Shown here in pieces: positions 49,741 through 63,159 of a stretch of 64,000 bases of DNA (within the stretch, counting starts at the first letter, position 1; every line of letters begins with the position of its first letter). This DNA comes from Echinarachnius parma (taxonomy: Eukaryota; Echinodermata; Echinoidea; Clypeasteroida; Echinarachniidae), in the NCBI GenBank assembly GCA_037951105.1, contig JBAMJV010008414.1:62001-126000 (forward strand). The letters are read 5' to 3'. A program made the translations under genes and the position numbers. The notes beneath the pieces are model-generated. The model worked only from the letters and a program-made list of their open reading frames with translations. It was not told the DNA's origin and did not search any database.

Positions 49741-50176
49741 AATTCAAATTATTTACAATCATCAAAGATTAATAGCACTATTCGCAATTCATATCAGTCT
49801 TCAGGTTTGTATTTGCAGAAAATATAAAGTATCATCTTGTAGTATGCTGTAGTGTTATACATTGGTTGTCACATTAGTACACATCCTTAGACAGGCTTGT
49901 GATTATTATGCTGTTTAATACCTTGGACCTTTAATAAGTATAGAAAATCCAACTTTCTTGCCAAGTTCATGCAATACTATAAGAAAACAAATATATGAGA
50001 ATAGTTAGTATAATAGTAATAGACCAACATATATATTGTGCCATCTCGAAATTCTATTATTTGTTCTGTACAGTAATCATTATATTATTACCCTGGCTGT
50101 AGCCGAGCTGCCTTGCAGGCGCATCAAGCATGTCAAGGATACATTCCTGCCAGGTACCCATTTACTACACCAGGGG

Positions 50177-50471
50177 GTGTTTCACAAAGATCCTAAATTG
50201 AACTAAACTCTAAGGTGGACTTAAACATTATGGAAAGCCGTTAGTTTCTTTGAAACATTGTTGGAAAGGTTCTTTTAAAAGGTGTAAAATGTTGATTCAA
50301 ATCATAATAATATTTTCTATTATCAAGGAGACTTGCTGTAAAATTGATGAAAGTCTAAAATACTCACATTTTTGCGTTTTAATATGTTTTAATCCAAGTC
50401 TACAAATGGCTTTCCATAATAGTTAGGTCCGACTTAGAGTTAAGTTCAACTTAGAATCTTTGTGAAACATG
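50177..50471. mobile_element. MITE with ~60-bp inverted ends
   Basis: GTGTTTCACAAAGATCCTAA on the left is answered by TTAGAATCTTTGTGAAACAT on the right. Similarity continues through ACTCTAAG and ATTATGGAAAGCC. There is no transposase and no certain target duplication. Confidence 0.7.
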
Positions 50472-50548
50472 TGGATAAGGTGCCAGAGAAGTGAGTATCA
50501 TAGAAGAAATCAAGTAAGCCAATAAGAGACTCTTTTCCAATACCTCAT

Positions 50549-50668
50549 GGCATGGGCGTTGATCCTTACGTAATACCTATTGTTCAGCGGAGGATGAATA
50601 AAAAGATCACCCCCCCCCCTGAACAATAGGTATCAATTACAGATCGACACCCATGCCTCATGACTTCA
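50549..50668. mobile_element. Short palindromic element
   Basis: The left GATCCTTACGTAATACCTAT, then TGTTCAG, is answered by CTGAACAATAGGTATCAATT; the outer CATGGGCGT and ACACCCATG extend the inverted repeat. The interior is about 45 bp with a C tract. Confidence 0.6.
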
Positions 50669-51059
50669 TCATCTTGCAATTATATTCCTGGGTAATGATA
50701 GAAGACATGAATCTAAGGACATGACAACAATTGATTTTAGTCTTTAGAATAATTTTATATCCATGTTATTGTCTGCATCATACAGTGGAACCTTATTGTA
50801 ATGAGCACCTTGGGTTCATTGAACTTACCTTGTAATACCAGGTATCTTGTTGTATCTGGGCTTAAAAACAATAAAATGCATAGAACCTAGGCCTGCGAAA
50901 TTTCCTCTTTATAACAGATCTCATTATAAAAAGGTTTCACTGTATTACATGCTTTTTAATGGTGTCAACAATATTTTAGTGTTAATCATTTACATTCCTC
51001 AAAAGTATGGTAATTATTTACGAGGGTTCTGAAAAATGTATCCTATTGACTAAGACATA

Positions 51060-51143
51060 TTAACCCGTTCAGGAGTAGTCCCGAACATATTCAGGCGTAG
51101 GTCTATGGAGAAGTAGCAAAATCAGTCCGTCCTGAAGGGTTAA
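51060..51143. mobile_element. Micro-MITE, 84 bp, TTAA ends
   Basis: Termini are TTAACCCGTTCAGGA and TCCTGAAGGGTTAA. It is a different subfamily from the 80-bp units but has the same size and target. Confidence 0.6.
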
Positions 51144-53942
51144 CAGAGTTCATATAAATGCAGAATATTTTAAAAGTGACATTATTCTTGCCAGTGATAA
51201 AGACAATATAAAAAAAGTCTTCTCACAAATGCCAACTGTAAAAGTATATCTAAGCTGTAATCAATTTTGAATTATCGTCTGTTTTAATATATTGGACCAA
51301 TGAATTAATACATATTGGACCAAGGAATCAATACATTATTGGACCAATGAATGAAAACATATTTTGTTCCATTATGTTTGAAGCTATATAATAACACTGA
51401 AATATAAACAATGTACAGCCACACTTTTTTTCTTTGTTGAAAATGTTTAGTTTCTTGTTATTCGTGTCATATGTGAGAGAAGTTAAAAGATGAATATGAC
51501 AGTATTAGTGTGTGTAAGATTGTAAATCAAAAGATTTAAGAAAAAGAATAATAGGATGATGATAAACATGAACTAGAAAGAAAGGAAGGGTATTTAATAA
51601 AAGGATGAGAATAAATTGTTACCGTTATATAGAAATTAAAACAGTATGACATATCAGTGGCTTGTTATCTTGGGCTTACTAATTAGAGGGGGGGGGGGGG
51701 GGGGTACACTGTCTAAATTGACTTCGTTTTTATTTTGTTATTATTATTGCGGGGATACACACACCCCCCCCCCCCCCCCCCCTTTCACAACAATGCCCTG
51801 TAGCTTTGCCAATTGCAGGCTTATCAAAACAGGGGAGGAAAACAAATACACAGAAACATTATTTAGAAAAAAAGGAACACATGGGTAGACACTGAGAAAC
51901 AGAGAAATACCAAAAAGAAAACGTATGATGAATCATTGATAATAATTATGTGGAAAATAATACTTGCTCCGCTTCTTTTTGTTTCCCCATATTTCACACT
52001 TGTTTGTTGCAGAACTTTGGATTGATGTTCGCAGTAGGCCTACATGTAATTTTGAAAGAGAAAAAAACAACAGAACAGCACATATTAGATTTGACTTGCT
52101 GATAAGGGGAAGTAGCATAGCACTGGGGGAGATGCATGGGGGTACATGCCCCCCAATCATTTAATGAAAACAATAAGCAAAACAAGATGAAAATCCTTTA
52201 ATATAACCCCCCCTCCCCGGGTGGAGGGGGGCAATCATGTATATATAATGTAAGACGGGTATGTGCCGCTTAAAAGAACCCCGTTTTCACACCCGATTGC
52301 TGCTCTAAAGATACCCGATTTTCAAAAATTGCCGCCCCATAGACCCCCGGAATGTAATTGGCTAGGTAGTTGAGTAGCGCCAAGTCCATTATTCTTCTTC
52401 TAGTCAGCTCCTTGGACCGCCTTTTTGAGGGTTTCCGTAGGTCTTTGGTAGCTCCAAGTCTATGTATTTCAGTAGCTTTAGTCTGCTCCTTAGACCCCTT
52501 AACTCCCGTTCAGGATTTTTGTAGCTCCAAAGACCCTATATTTTTTGCTTGTAGTCAGCTCTTAAGACCCCCATTTCAGAGTTCCGTGCGGCACACCCCC
52601 GTCAAAAAATAAATAGAGTGCCCCCTGGCCCCCCCCCCCCCCCCCCCCCCCCCCCTTATCAGTCTGACCACTCACTACCACTGATCATGGGGCACTCTCT
52701 ATGTATTTCTGTATGTTTTATTATTATAAACATCAAATTTGTCATAATGCTGTGGTTGGTCGGGGTGGGGAGGGAGGGGGTCACGTTTTTACAAACTGAC
52801 AAAATTTCAGTCGACCTCAAAGTTTGTAGTATGTACATTTTTGATGAGCGACACCATGCGACAAACTACTGCGCAGTTTCAACCGTGGGCCTGGGAATTG
52901 GGTAAAAGCCCGTGTTTTTTTTGTATTGCGCTAACTTCAGCATACAAATAGCGACGAAGTTCGAAGGAGAGCATCCACTTTGATCTAGCTTACTCGGGGA
53001 AAAATGCCATATTTTGCGGATCTTTATATATTCACAGCCCGAAACGATTACGAAAGACTCTAAAAGAATACAACGAGTACAGATATTTGGGATATCTATG
53101 TCGTAGAGTTCAGTAAATCTCCGGATATCACGGTTTTCTGCTCTCAATTTTTTCTCAGCGGCTTGGTCCATTCATCAGTCAGAGCTAGCCCGGTAGAGAC
53201 GGGGATTGATTAACTCTGGTGGTGCGTGGCGGTGGTACTTTCTGCACAACGCAATTATCAGTGATTGGAGAAATTGTCTGAACTATTTTTAACTGTTATG
53301 ACTTCTTTTGAAATGAAATATTTGCCCACCTCTTATTCTTCTATTCATCAAGTACCGGTATAAGTGGATCCATATGTTTGCTTCAATTCTGGGAATATTA
53401 TTTGAATAGATTTATCAAAGACATCACTGTCATCGACATCAGTCGTCATGGATATTGCGTAAGTTTTGGTGATGATAATCGGATGATGAATATGTGATGA
53501 CAACAGTACTAAGTAGATCGAAAAATCTATCTTTTTCATGGCCTCTTTTACATTTATTTGAAATACTTCACAGTCGGCCATTCTAGTTAAAATGGCCATT
53601 AAAAGACTACAATTAAATGTAAAAGAAGCCTTGAAAATGATAGATTTATTGATCTAGTGTTGTGATGACAATAGACATTGTCATTGACATTGGGAATGGG
53701 ACATTTGAATTTGATTGACATGATGATGATGATGATGATGATACTTGATACTTGATGAGGTAATCCCTTGATGCAGCTGCAAAGCTATACTGGGATGAAA
53801 ATGGCCAACAGTGGGATGATGATGGGCATTCTCTTCGAAGACGTACCCACGACTTGGCATGCATGACAAAAAGAACCGATGCGGTATACAAATTGCATAT
53901 ATATAGATAGAGCATGGGTTCTTTTAGTCATGCATACCACTC
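51144..53942. other. Non-coding DNA with homopolymer tracts
   Basis: No gene is seen. G tract at 51688-51703, C tracts at 51765-51782 and 52630-52655, short GAT repeat near 53722-53742. A segment at 53815-53875 (CTCTTCGAAGACGTACCCAC) recurs inverted near 58215-58262. Confidence 0.45.
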
Positions 53943-55878
53943 ACGCCTGCGTCGCGATGTACACTAGCGAATGGGAAACTGTATGGCCAAGTATGCCCAA
54001 GTATGCCCAAAAGTCACACTGCCGTATAGCAGTAGTGACTTCACTAACCCCCGTTTTTTGTTGTAGGACTGTATATGACGTTAAATTAATCACTGTGTGT
54101 TTTTTTATTTTCTCACCAAACTTTGCAGATCGTGCTAGATGACAGGTTTAAAATCCTCCATTTGGAGGCGTCACGTTGCCCCTAGCTAAATTGAAATGGG
54201 CTACAATTTTATTCGTTGGTCCTGAACTGCACGTCAATCCAGCATCACCGCACACGTAATAATGGCGTTCACCGTGCAGCTAGCGCAAATTGTATTACGT
54301 CATCAATCATACAAACTTGTTTTGGTCGGAAGCAAGGCTCATCATCAACTGTTAAAACTGCAAAGTAAAAATGTATAATTTAATTTAATGTGTGTACGTT
54401 TTTTCATAAAAAATAAATATATTCCATCGTATTTTATTTAATTCTATTCAAAAATCAGTCGTTACAATTTTTAAATCCATATTCTTTAAAAGTTTGAAAA
54501 ACAACAATTCGCAAGCAGAATACGGTAGTTTCATCTCAAGCGCACTCAGTGGCACACACTTTATTTCCGATTTGACAGGCATACAATAATGTGCGTAAGT
54601 AATTTACAACGTATCAATTCATGGCTGGACGAAGACTACCTAACGAAAGGTCATTTCAGCAACACACTTTTCACGGTACTTCCGTCGCAAGCGTGTGCGA
54701 TGATCAGCGCTCGACGCGACTGCATGGCAAATGAACGTGAAATATTGGCTGATTCATAGCAAGAAAAGTGGGTAAGTATCAAAAACACATCTTTCAATGA
54801 TTTAATTTCACCTTATAGATTACAAATGTCATGTCATAAGTGGAATGAATGAACGGGGAGAAACCCTACCTTACGTTTTGATGTAGGTGGGGATGTGGGT
54901 ACCTGTATACACGCCTGCGTCGCGATGTACACTAGCGAATGGGAAACTGAATGGCCAAGTATGCCCAAGTATGCCCAAAAGTCACACTGCCGTATAGCAG
55001 TAGTGACTTCACTAACCCCCGTTTTTTTTTGTAGGACTGTATATGACGTTAAATTAATCACTGTGTGTTTTTTTATTTTCTCACCAAACTTTGCAGATCG
55101 TGCTAGATGACAGGTTTAAAATCCTCCATTTGGAGGCGTCACGTTGCCCCTAGCTAAATTGAAATGGGCTACAATTTTATTCGTTGGTCCTGAACTGCAC
55201 GTCAATCCAGCATCACCGCACACGTAATAATGGCGTTCACCGTGCAGCTAGCGCAAATTGTATTACGTCATCAATCATACAAACTTGTTTTGGTCGAGAA
55301 GCAAGGCTCATCATCAACTGTTAAAACTGCAAAGTAAAAATGTATAATTTAATTTAATGTGTGTACGTTTTTTCATAAAAAATAAATATATTCCATCGTA
55401 TTTTATTTAATTCTATTCAAAAATCAGTCGTTACAAATTTTTAAATCCATATTCTTTAAAAGTTTGAAAAACAACAATTCGCAAGCAAAATACGGTAGTT
55501 TCATCTCAAGCGCACTCAGTGGCACACACTTTATTTCCGATTTGACAGGCATACAATAATGTGCGTAAGTAATTTACAACGTATCAATTCATGGCTGGAC
55601 GAAGACTACCTAACGAAAGGTCATTTCAGCAACACACTTTTCACGGTACTTCCGTCGCAAGCGTGTGCGATGATCAGCGCTCGACGCGACTGCATGGCAA
55701 ATGAACGTGAAATATTGGCTGATTCATAGCAAGAAAAGTGGGTAAGTATCAAAAACACATCCTTCAATGATTTAATTTCACCTTATAGATTACAAATGTC
55801 ATGTCATAAGTGGAATGAATGAACGGGGAGAAACCCTACCTTACGTTTTGATGTAGGTGGGGATGTGGGTACCTGTAT
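53943..55878. repeat. Direct tandem duplication of a 968-bp unit
   Basis: 53943-54910 and 54911-55878 are almost identical; I saw only a handful of substitutions and 1-3-nt indels (for example the T run near 54053 and 55022). Each unit contains a 37-codon frame from ATGGCTGGACGAAGACTACC, followed by AAAGTGG|GTAAGTATC, a consensus splice donor. It could be a duplicated first exon of an unknown gene, but no downstream exon is visible. Confidence 0.88.
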
Positions 55879-55879
55879 A

Positions 55880-55935
55880 GGTACCCACATGTAATGGGGA
55901 TGCCTGTATAGGTACCCACATGTAATGGGGATGAT
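55880..55935. repeat. Short direct repeat GGTACCCACATGTAATGGGG
   Basis: Two copies of about 31 bp directly follow the 968-bp duplication. Confidence 0.8.
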
Positions 55936-57540
55936 ACCACTGGCTGTCCGTACTGTTCGTGCATATTATAATAATCTACGTACAGTCACATCTACACTGT
56001 ACAATGGTTCTGGGGGAACCATTTACCTTACACTAGTGCTAATCGCGGTCGAAGCAACTTTTACGTTTTTTCTCTCTCACATACCTTCTCTTTCTCACTT
56101 CTTTTGCACTCCAGCAATTCATGAATGGATTGTGCCACTTTTTTATTATTTGTTATTATATAAATGCGAATACAATACGTTCTGCTATACTCACCAAATC
56201 TGCATTTTCAGCGGGAAAATTCTGTGAGTCCGGCTTCCTTCGGGAATTGGCAGGAAATGGCCGCGTACACACGCCACCTATGGCTTAACATATCGCGCGG
56301 TACGGTAGCTCTATATCGATATCATGTAAACATGAAAGTTCGTTTACTAGTCTTTTACAAAGCGTACTTGAATGTATGTTGGTAGCAGAGCGTGATGACA
56401 GGCTTCACATAATTACGGCGTTAATAGTCAACGTCTTGATGGAAGATCAACATCCGATCTCGAATGGTCAACACTCGAAGAGACCAGCGTCACGTAACTA
56501 ACATCGCCAGGCAATGCATTGTCTCGCATGTACGTAATTGTGGCGTAGAGAGCGCACTCTGACTCGGACCAGAAAAATACTGAGTCGCCATTATAACGTG
56601 CAGGAAGCATGCTAGAAAGAGACTGGATACGTTGATGTATCTACGAAAATGGGCTAATTTCTACCTTTGTGCCAATATTTTCCCAAATTAAAGTGCCATC
56701 AGGAGTAAAATGGTGAGTTAAAGGTATGGTGACAAGAAAACTGCCTCAAAATTGGGTTTTACTGTATCTAAGGTAGATTTTCATGAAGATTACTAATACA
56801 AACATATTTTCCTCGTGGGAAAACTTGGTAAAATAAAAAAATCAACTTGTAAATTCTCTTTCGGAACCCCCGTAAAAAAACTGAGTCCCGGGCGAACAAA
56901 AAATGACGTCATCTTTGTGACGTCACCGGCAGGCAATCGCAGTTTAGCTCGGTCATAGACGTACACGCTGAGTACAATACTCACGTTGACACAGAGATAT
57001 TATTTCCATTTGTTTCAATATTTGCAAACATTTGTTCAGGTTTATATCATGGGACGATATACACTCAGATGTGTAGCTGCATCCTGCTACAATTCATTTC
57101 TTAGCAATTCTTAAGCATTTTCAGTAAAACCTCAATTTACAAGCAAAAACGAGTTTGTTTTACAAGCAAGTCATAGGCTCTGCATGTAAACAATGCACAT
57201 TCCTCCGCGTTGCGGTCTGCAAGTGATGTCATGAATCGGGTGACACGTGCGCACATTTCCGCTCTGCTATAAATGACTTTTTTTAGGAGCATGGAACGCC
57301 GATGCGTAATAAAGCAAAAAAGTTGCATGAAATTTACCTTTTTTTCCCAACTTAAGGATTTCTTTGAAAAAAAGAGTGTGGTATATCAATAAAGGCACAT
57401 ATTTAAAGCTATAAACCTGAATCAAAGCCGGGATTGCACCCCTCCTTTAATGCATTCAACATGTTTCTTAGAGTATGAATGTGAAGCATAATTTTCATGC
57501 TTTGGTTGTGTAAACTTAACATAATTTTCGGAAGATGTAG
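55936..57540. other. Non-coding DNA, no gene seen
   Basis: Several frames of 60-100 codons occur but none shows a domain, codon bias or splice context. I see no repeat family here. Confidence 0.4.
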
Positions 57541-57551
57541 TGCATGGTTCT

Positions 57552-57637
57552 AACCTTGATGATCGGATCGTTTGATCGGATCGGCAAAATTTTATCGATC
57601 TTCGAAATCGGATCGATGATCGGGATCGGATGATCGG

Positions 57638-57717
<80 letters not shown>

Positions 57718-57961
57718 ATCCCCAAAAAACACATTTGGGGAATATAAATGAATACCAAAGCAACATATATCCATATGAATAAGCCCAAGGTAATCTTGTA
57801 TGGGTATGCTTTCATTTAAAACTTATTACCTCTCCTTTTACAAAAAATTTCGCGCCGATTTTGAGCTTAGTCCCATGTGATTAATTTGGCGTAACCTTTC
57901 AGAAACACATGGGACTAAGTTAAAAATCGGCATGCCGATCCGATGATCGGTTACAGCACTA
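57552..57961. mobile_element. hAT-like remnant with GATCGG-rich ends and 75-nt A tract
   Basis: ATGGTTCT (57544-57551) and ATGGTTCC (57962-57969) look like an 8-bp duplication. Both ends are rich in GATCGGATC; the right end, read inward, is TAGTGCTGTAACCGATC, resembling TAATGCTGTTATCCGATC of the 43457-44771 element. An A run of about 75 nt (57641-57715) interrupts it. Confidence 0.55.
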
Positions 57962-58262
57962 ATGGTTCCCTTACGTTCATACCACGTAAGTGAATGGCAA
58001 TGAGTGTATGTGTGCGTACAGTCAGAATTGAATTGCGGCAATGCATATTTTTTTTGCGCGGTGGCCGGCAGTGTTCATTGATTGTGCAGGGGGTGTTCGC
58101 GAATTTACTTTGACCCAGTTGTACTTTACGACCTGACGCTACCGCCCGGGATTAAATCTATAGAATAATTGTACCACGATGTGTAACATACAGAGTATTT
58201 TACACATGACAGAATGGGTAAGATGCATACCAACTCGTGGGCATGTCTTCGAAGAGAATGCC

Positions 58263-58303
<41 letters not shown>

Positions 58304-58402
58304 CTGATAATGATGATGGTGATGGTGATGGTGATGGTGATGGTGATGGTGATGGTGATGGTGATGGTGATGGTGATGGTGATGGTGATGGTGATGGTGA
58401 TA
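58263..58402. repeat. (GAT)n / (GATGGT)n microsatellite
   Basis: GAT repeats become GATGGT repeats. Overlapping frames read as poly-D, poly-DG or poly-M and are not genes. Confidence 0.95.
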
Positions 58403-59613
58403 ATGAATTAATGGTGATGATGGTGGCTGATGATGATGAAGATTGTCATGAATAATGCTGCATGCTGCTACTGATTGAGGTTGAGATGATAAATGATGAA
58501 TAATGATGATGATGATGGATAATACGTTGATAATTTTTTATCAATGTTCATTGTTTAAAAGACAGATTTGTAGAAAATTTGAAAGGGCACAAGTCAAAAC
58601 ATTTTAGCCATGGCATTTATTTCACATTGATATAATTTTTCAATTCATTCAATGCACACAAAAATTATAAGATTTAACACTTGTGAGCTCGACTATAATC
58701 ACTATATTTTTAAGTTCAAGTTGAAGTTCAGCTTATTTAACACTTTATAAAAACAACGATTTGACAATGTAATGAACAAAAAGAAAATCAAGGAATCAAG
58801 TTCAACATCGTTACTGTGGCACAGCATATTATGCAGTTAACCCCTCGACTTGCAGGGGTGGTTCAACATACAAAGTATACAAAATACAGACAAAATTATT
58901 AAGTGTAAGGAGTTAATAGAAAGGTTGTAATTGCCTTTTGTAAAATAAACCCCAGTTTTCATTCTAAGCTTTCATAGAAAAGTTTTTATTCACTTCAGAA
59001 AAAAAGCCAAATATTTCATGTACCTTGGCTTTTGCGTGTGCTTGGAAATGCGTTTTAAAAGATGAAGACAAAAAAATGAAAGGGTTTCGAAAAAATGTCG
59101 AAATAAATCATGATGAATCAAGATGAATACATGTTCATTAATATGTGAATAGACTGGTAAAAGCAAATCATAATTAGGAAAATCATATGGTGTGTTTAAA
59201 GTTAGGTGCGCAAACTTCGATGCCCCCATCATAAAGATGTACAGCTCTAGCCTCTAATGAATTGAGAATGACAAGGCAAAACATGGTTAAATGAGAAAAC
59301 AAATCAAGCATGAATGTATGTAGAATCCACCTGAGGCCAGGAGGGGGTATACATGGAATGAGCAAAGTTCTGTCAATTCATCCTGAGTCACCATGGTTGG
59401 TGTACATGGTTGATTAACATGATCCACATACATACATCCATGTACTGGGTAGATTATTTCGCTATGAGTATCAAACATTAGACTTTGTTATTGGTGCAAA
59501 CCGAGGTAATTAACATAAAAGTGCATTTAATTATCACCTGTACCTTGTATTCCCCTTCTACATGATGTACAGTACTAGATGACTGGATAATCTAGGTTGA
59601 TGTTTTTTAATAC
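58403..59613. other. Non-coding DNA, no gene seen
   Basis: AT-rich; short frames near 58990-59478 on the minus strand lack any recognisable domain. Confidence 0.4.
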
Positions 59614-61595
59614 GGGCAGGTCCAAGCTAATGTCCCCCTTGATGGTGAAAATTAATCTTCATTTTAGCATGTAAAATTTGGTATCATTTAAAAGCATAAA
59701 AGTATAGAAATTTGCATAATCTGCATATTTAATGAGTAGGGGACATCTAATTTGCATATAATATTACCGTGACGTACAGGACATTATATTTTTATTTCTA
59801 TTATTTATTTAATCAATCAAGCATTAATTTCATATGAAGACTAGTATTTACTAGCAATAGTTGACCAAATTTTCAAGTTTCAAAATTAATTTTAACATGC
59901 TAATTAGGGCGTGTCCAAAATGCTCCTGTACGTCACCAAAATGAACACATTTTTAAATATTTCAGGATGAAATGTCAGTTAATTTTTTTCTTTCATATTC
60001 TGTGAAGTTCTAATTTATCATACTCCTGACCTGCTTGCTAAGTTTTATGAAAACACCATTTTTCATTTTAATTTTATTAGCTAATTAACACATGTGACGT
60101 ACGGGACAAAAGTGTGATGTACAGGACTTTTTCAGTGTTTAAGCAATGGCAAGACAGGTAAAAATTATTTGTTTGTGTTTTAACCACTGATCATCATTTT
60201 TATTTGCAAGATACTCTCCAGAAGTTCAGAATAAATAGGTCTTACCTTCAGGAGGCACCTCTAAAAGGAATTGCATGTTTTCCATTTCGTACTTTACTAT
60301 ATTTATATCAGAAGAATGTAACCTACACATTTTAAAGGGACAGATCCACTTTTACAAAACGTCTGAACAGCTTTCAGTTGACGGATGGGGATCAATGTAA
60401 CACGCAAAAAAAAAATCAGAGCGAACAGCCCTCTAATTTGGATTCTACGAATGAAAAACGAATGCGTCCCTCCATTTAAACTATATATCGGTCAATAAAG
60501 GAGTTCAACTGATTTAGCATAATATTACAACAATATAGTACTAATTCTCGTAAAGGTATTGTGAAGCCGACATTTGTTAACGTATGTCACGGAAAAAGAT
60601 CTCAAAAAGAAAGAATATATAATTACATGTAGTCAGTTTAAGCGAAGTTTGGGTATTTTGCTTGGTAAACGCTCACACATTAGTACTTATGCGCGGCTCA
60701 CGTAGCTAGCGGGGGTCACGTAGGGGTCATGCATACCGATCTGGCACTCCGTGAAATCTATGTACGAACTTACTCACCGGCCAAAAATACGTATGTACAT
60801 AATTAACCGACGTCCCTCAGTTTATTCAGTTTTAGGTCTATAACTCCACGAAAAAGAGATTTCAAGCCCTAATTTTTTCAGGCATGCTATTAAATGACAT
60901 TTCCTTTCATATAAGACAATAACCTCGCAACTTTTGAATTTTGGCTTGCAAAAGTGGATCTCTCCCTTTAAAGCCAAATTAAATAATTAGTCTTCAATAC
61001 TAATTCAATTAGGAATTCATTAGCTTAATTAATGAAAATCATTTTCCTTCAGAGCTTCACTTTTTAAAAGTCTGATTACAAATTTTAATTGAAGTGTTTT
61101 TGATTTCTAAGTCATCAGAATATTAGATTTATACAATAAGAACAAATATATTGCAAAATAGAATTAAAGATTTTAAAATAAAATTAATATAGAAAAATTA
61201 CAATTTAAACTTGAGTTTTAGTGAGGAAAAAATGTCCCGTACGTCACGCGCATACTTATAATCTTTCATTACTTATCATGAGAAAAATAGTAATTGAAAG
61301 AATTTTAAATTTTTTTTTAGTGTGTACTTGATTATCAGCCCTGTAGATTCAGAGAGTTTCCATGATACACAATTTTCTGAAAAAGTCAAAATTTCTCTGG
61401 TCCCGTACGTCATGGCGCATACATGTATTAATGAGCGATTTTAATAATTTTTTTTGCATTTTAGGACGGGACTACAAGTAGCTTTCCAAAGCACCAAAAA
61501 GATTCCAAATCATAGCTCCTTCCTTTTTAATAATTCATTCAATTGAAGCTGTGAAATGTCCCGTACGTCACAAGTCAAATAGCTTGGACCTGCCC
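59614..61595. mobile_element. ~2-kb inverted-repeat element with GTCCCGTACGTCAC motifs
   Basis: The perfect termini GGGCAGGTCCAAGCTA and TAGCTTGGACCTGCCC enclose AT-rich DNA. Seven copies of GTCCCGTACGTCAC or close variants occur at about 59769, 59923, 60094, 60114, 61234, 61400 and 61558. Most left-half copies read GTGACGTACRGGAC and the right-half copies are in the opposite orientation. A second MITE (60336-60967) is nested in it. No transposase frame is present and no clear target duplication is seen. Confidence 0.65.
60336..60967. mobile_element. TTAA-target MITE, AGGGACAGATCCACTTTT termini
   Basis: TTAA at 60332-60335 and 60968-60971 flanks imperfect inverted ends (AGGGACAGATCCACTTTT against AAAAGTGGATCTCTCCCT). 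Size and start AGGG match the style of family A, but the sequence differs. Confidence 0.75.
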
Positions 61596-62069
61596 AAACA
61601 TAGTAAATGTACAATAACTTTACAAAAATGTACCTTGTAGAACTTTGGGCATTCTCTTCCAAGATAAGCCTAGGGATAAAAAGAAGGGATGCTATAATAT
61701 CTGCAGTTGCACTGAATTGCGCACTCTAGGCAAAGAGCATTAAATCTTGTCATGCGTGTACATGCTGCGGCACATTTCGGAAGAAAGTGCTAAACTCTGT
61801 GTTCTTTCAGCTAAACAACTTGTCAGCCAGGCTTATGACTGACATGATTTTGAAATAAGTGATGTCTAGTACTTGTAATTAGACATTGGTCTGTGACATT
61901 ATGAAAGACTTCCTGAAAAGGGGGTGTGATTTAGTGTACGTCATGTTTCTTGGTTGAACTTTTCATAGGTTACAACCAATTCAAGACTGTTTGTTTTTGG
62001 TAAATCCATGCAATCTTCATAGACCCTGGCCTAAGTGTTCTGTTCACCATTCATTAACAATTCACATCT

Positions 62070-62104
<35 letters not shown>

Positions 62105-63158
62105 GGGCACAGAGGGAAACATTCCCATCCCCCAATAATTTAACAAACAATTAAAAACATCTATAGCCTGGGGAAATCAGTGATAATAGAACCCCCAAAT
62201 AATTTGTGTGTGTCCCAATCAGTTTGATCATGCTATGCCACTGATGGGAGTTGTCTACTCATAATGGAAAATTGGTTGAGGGATCATTAATGACTCCCTG
62301 AAATAGGGACACGGTCCCCCCCCCCCCCCCCCCACCCCAAGGAAAACAAAATTGACAAAACCAGAAAAAGGGAGAAACCTGTGAAAAAGAAAGTAAACAT
62401 AAGGTGCCCCCCCCCCCCCAAATCAGCTTGATCATGCTATGCCCCTGATGGGAGTTGCCTCCTCATAATTGAAAATTGGTCGAGGGATCATGAATGACTT
62501 CCTGAAATGAGGAAGGGGAACTGTCACTCAGTCAAATATTTCTTTGTCAAACAGGTTGAGCATGTGTTTAGCTTAAGGCTGTAGTAAGTCGGGTATTTTG
62601 ACAACCGGTTAACCGACGGCAAAAACCATTTAACCGAACGGGTAACCGAAACAAAAAAAACAAAAAAAAAACAACTCAGATATATCCATTATCTGTCCGT
62701 TTTTTTCAATTGGAATCAGCAGGGCAGTGCCATGTTAGTCTACAAACCGCTGTCAAGATGAAAGCCTTCGGATATCTCATCACAAATGATTCATCTAAAT
62801 TTGGCTCTACCAGTCTAATCTACATGTATTCATTTATCCTCTTACCATTTGTTTATTTGTTTTGTTTATTTGTGATACATGTAAAATACCTTTACTTTAG
62901 CAATAGATTGGCAGGGTTCAACATGCTATTTTCTGACCGAATCTATAGAATGGGGATAAGAACAAAGAAGAAAAAAAAGAAAAAAAAGAAAAGAAAAAAA
63001 ATGCAAGATGAGACTGAACTGATTCAATGTTGGGTTTCAATAATTCACCTAATAATGTCTAAGATTCAACTCTAAGTAGTAAAGTACTATGGCTGCTATG
63101 TCATGATTAGTCATTTTACTTTTGTTCTTCTTTATTTATTCGGGCCAGCAGATTCTGG
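61596..63158. other. Non-coding DNA with G/C tracts
   Basis: A G run of about 32 nt lies near 62072-62103 and C runs near 62317-62331 and 62407-62419. Around the C runs is a repeated phrase CTTGATCATGCTATGCC(C/A)CTGATG (about 62223 and 62425). A 121-codon frame at 62710-63075 includes poly-K and is not credible. Confidence 0.45.
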
Positions 63159-63159
63159 T

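Noticed and set aside
57516..57815. Poly-F minus-strand frame
   Set aside because: Translation of a 75-nt A tract.
58214..58455. Poly-M and poly-D/G frames
   Set aside because: GAT/GGT microsatellite.
62710..63075. 121-codon frame with hydrophobic segment and poly-K
   Set aside because: No ATG context, splice support or domain; A-rich tract creates the lysines.
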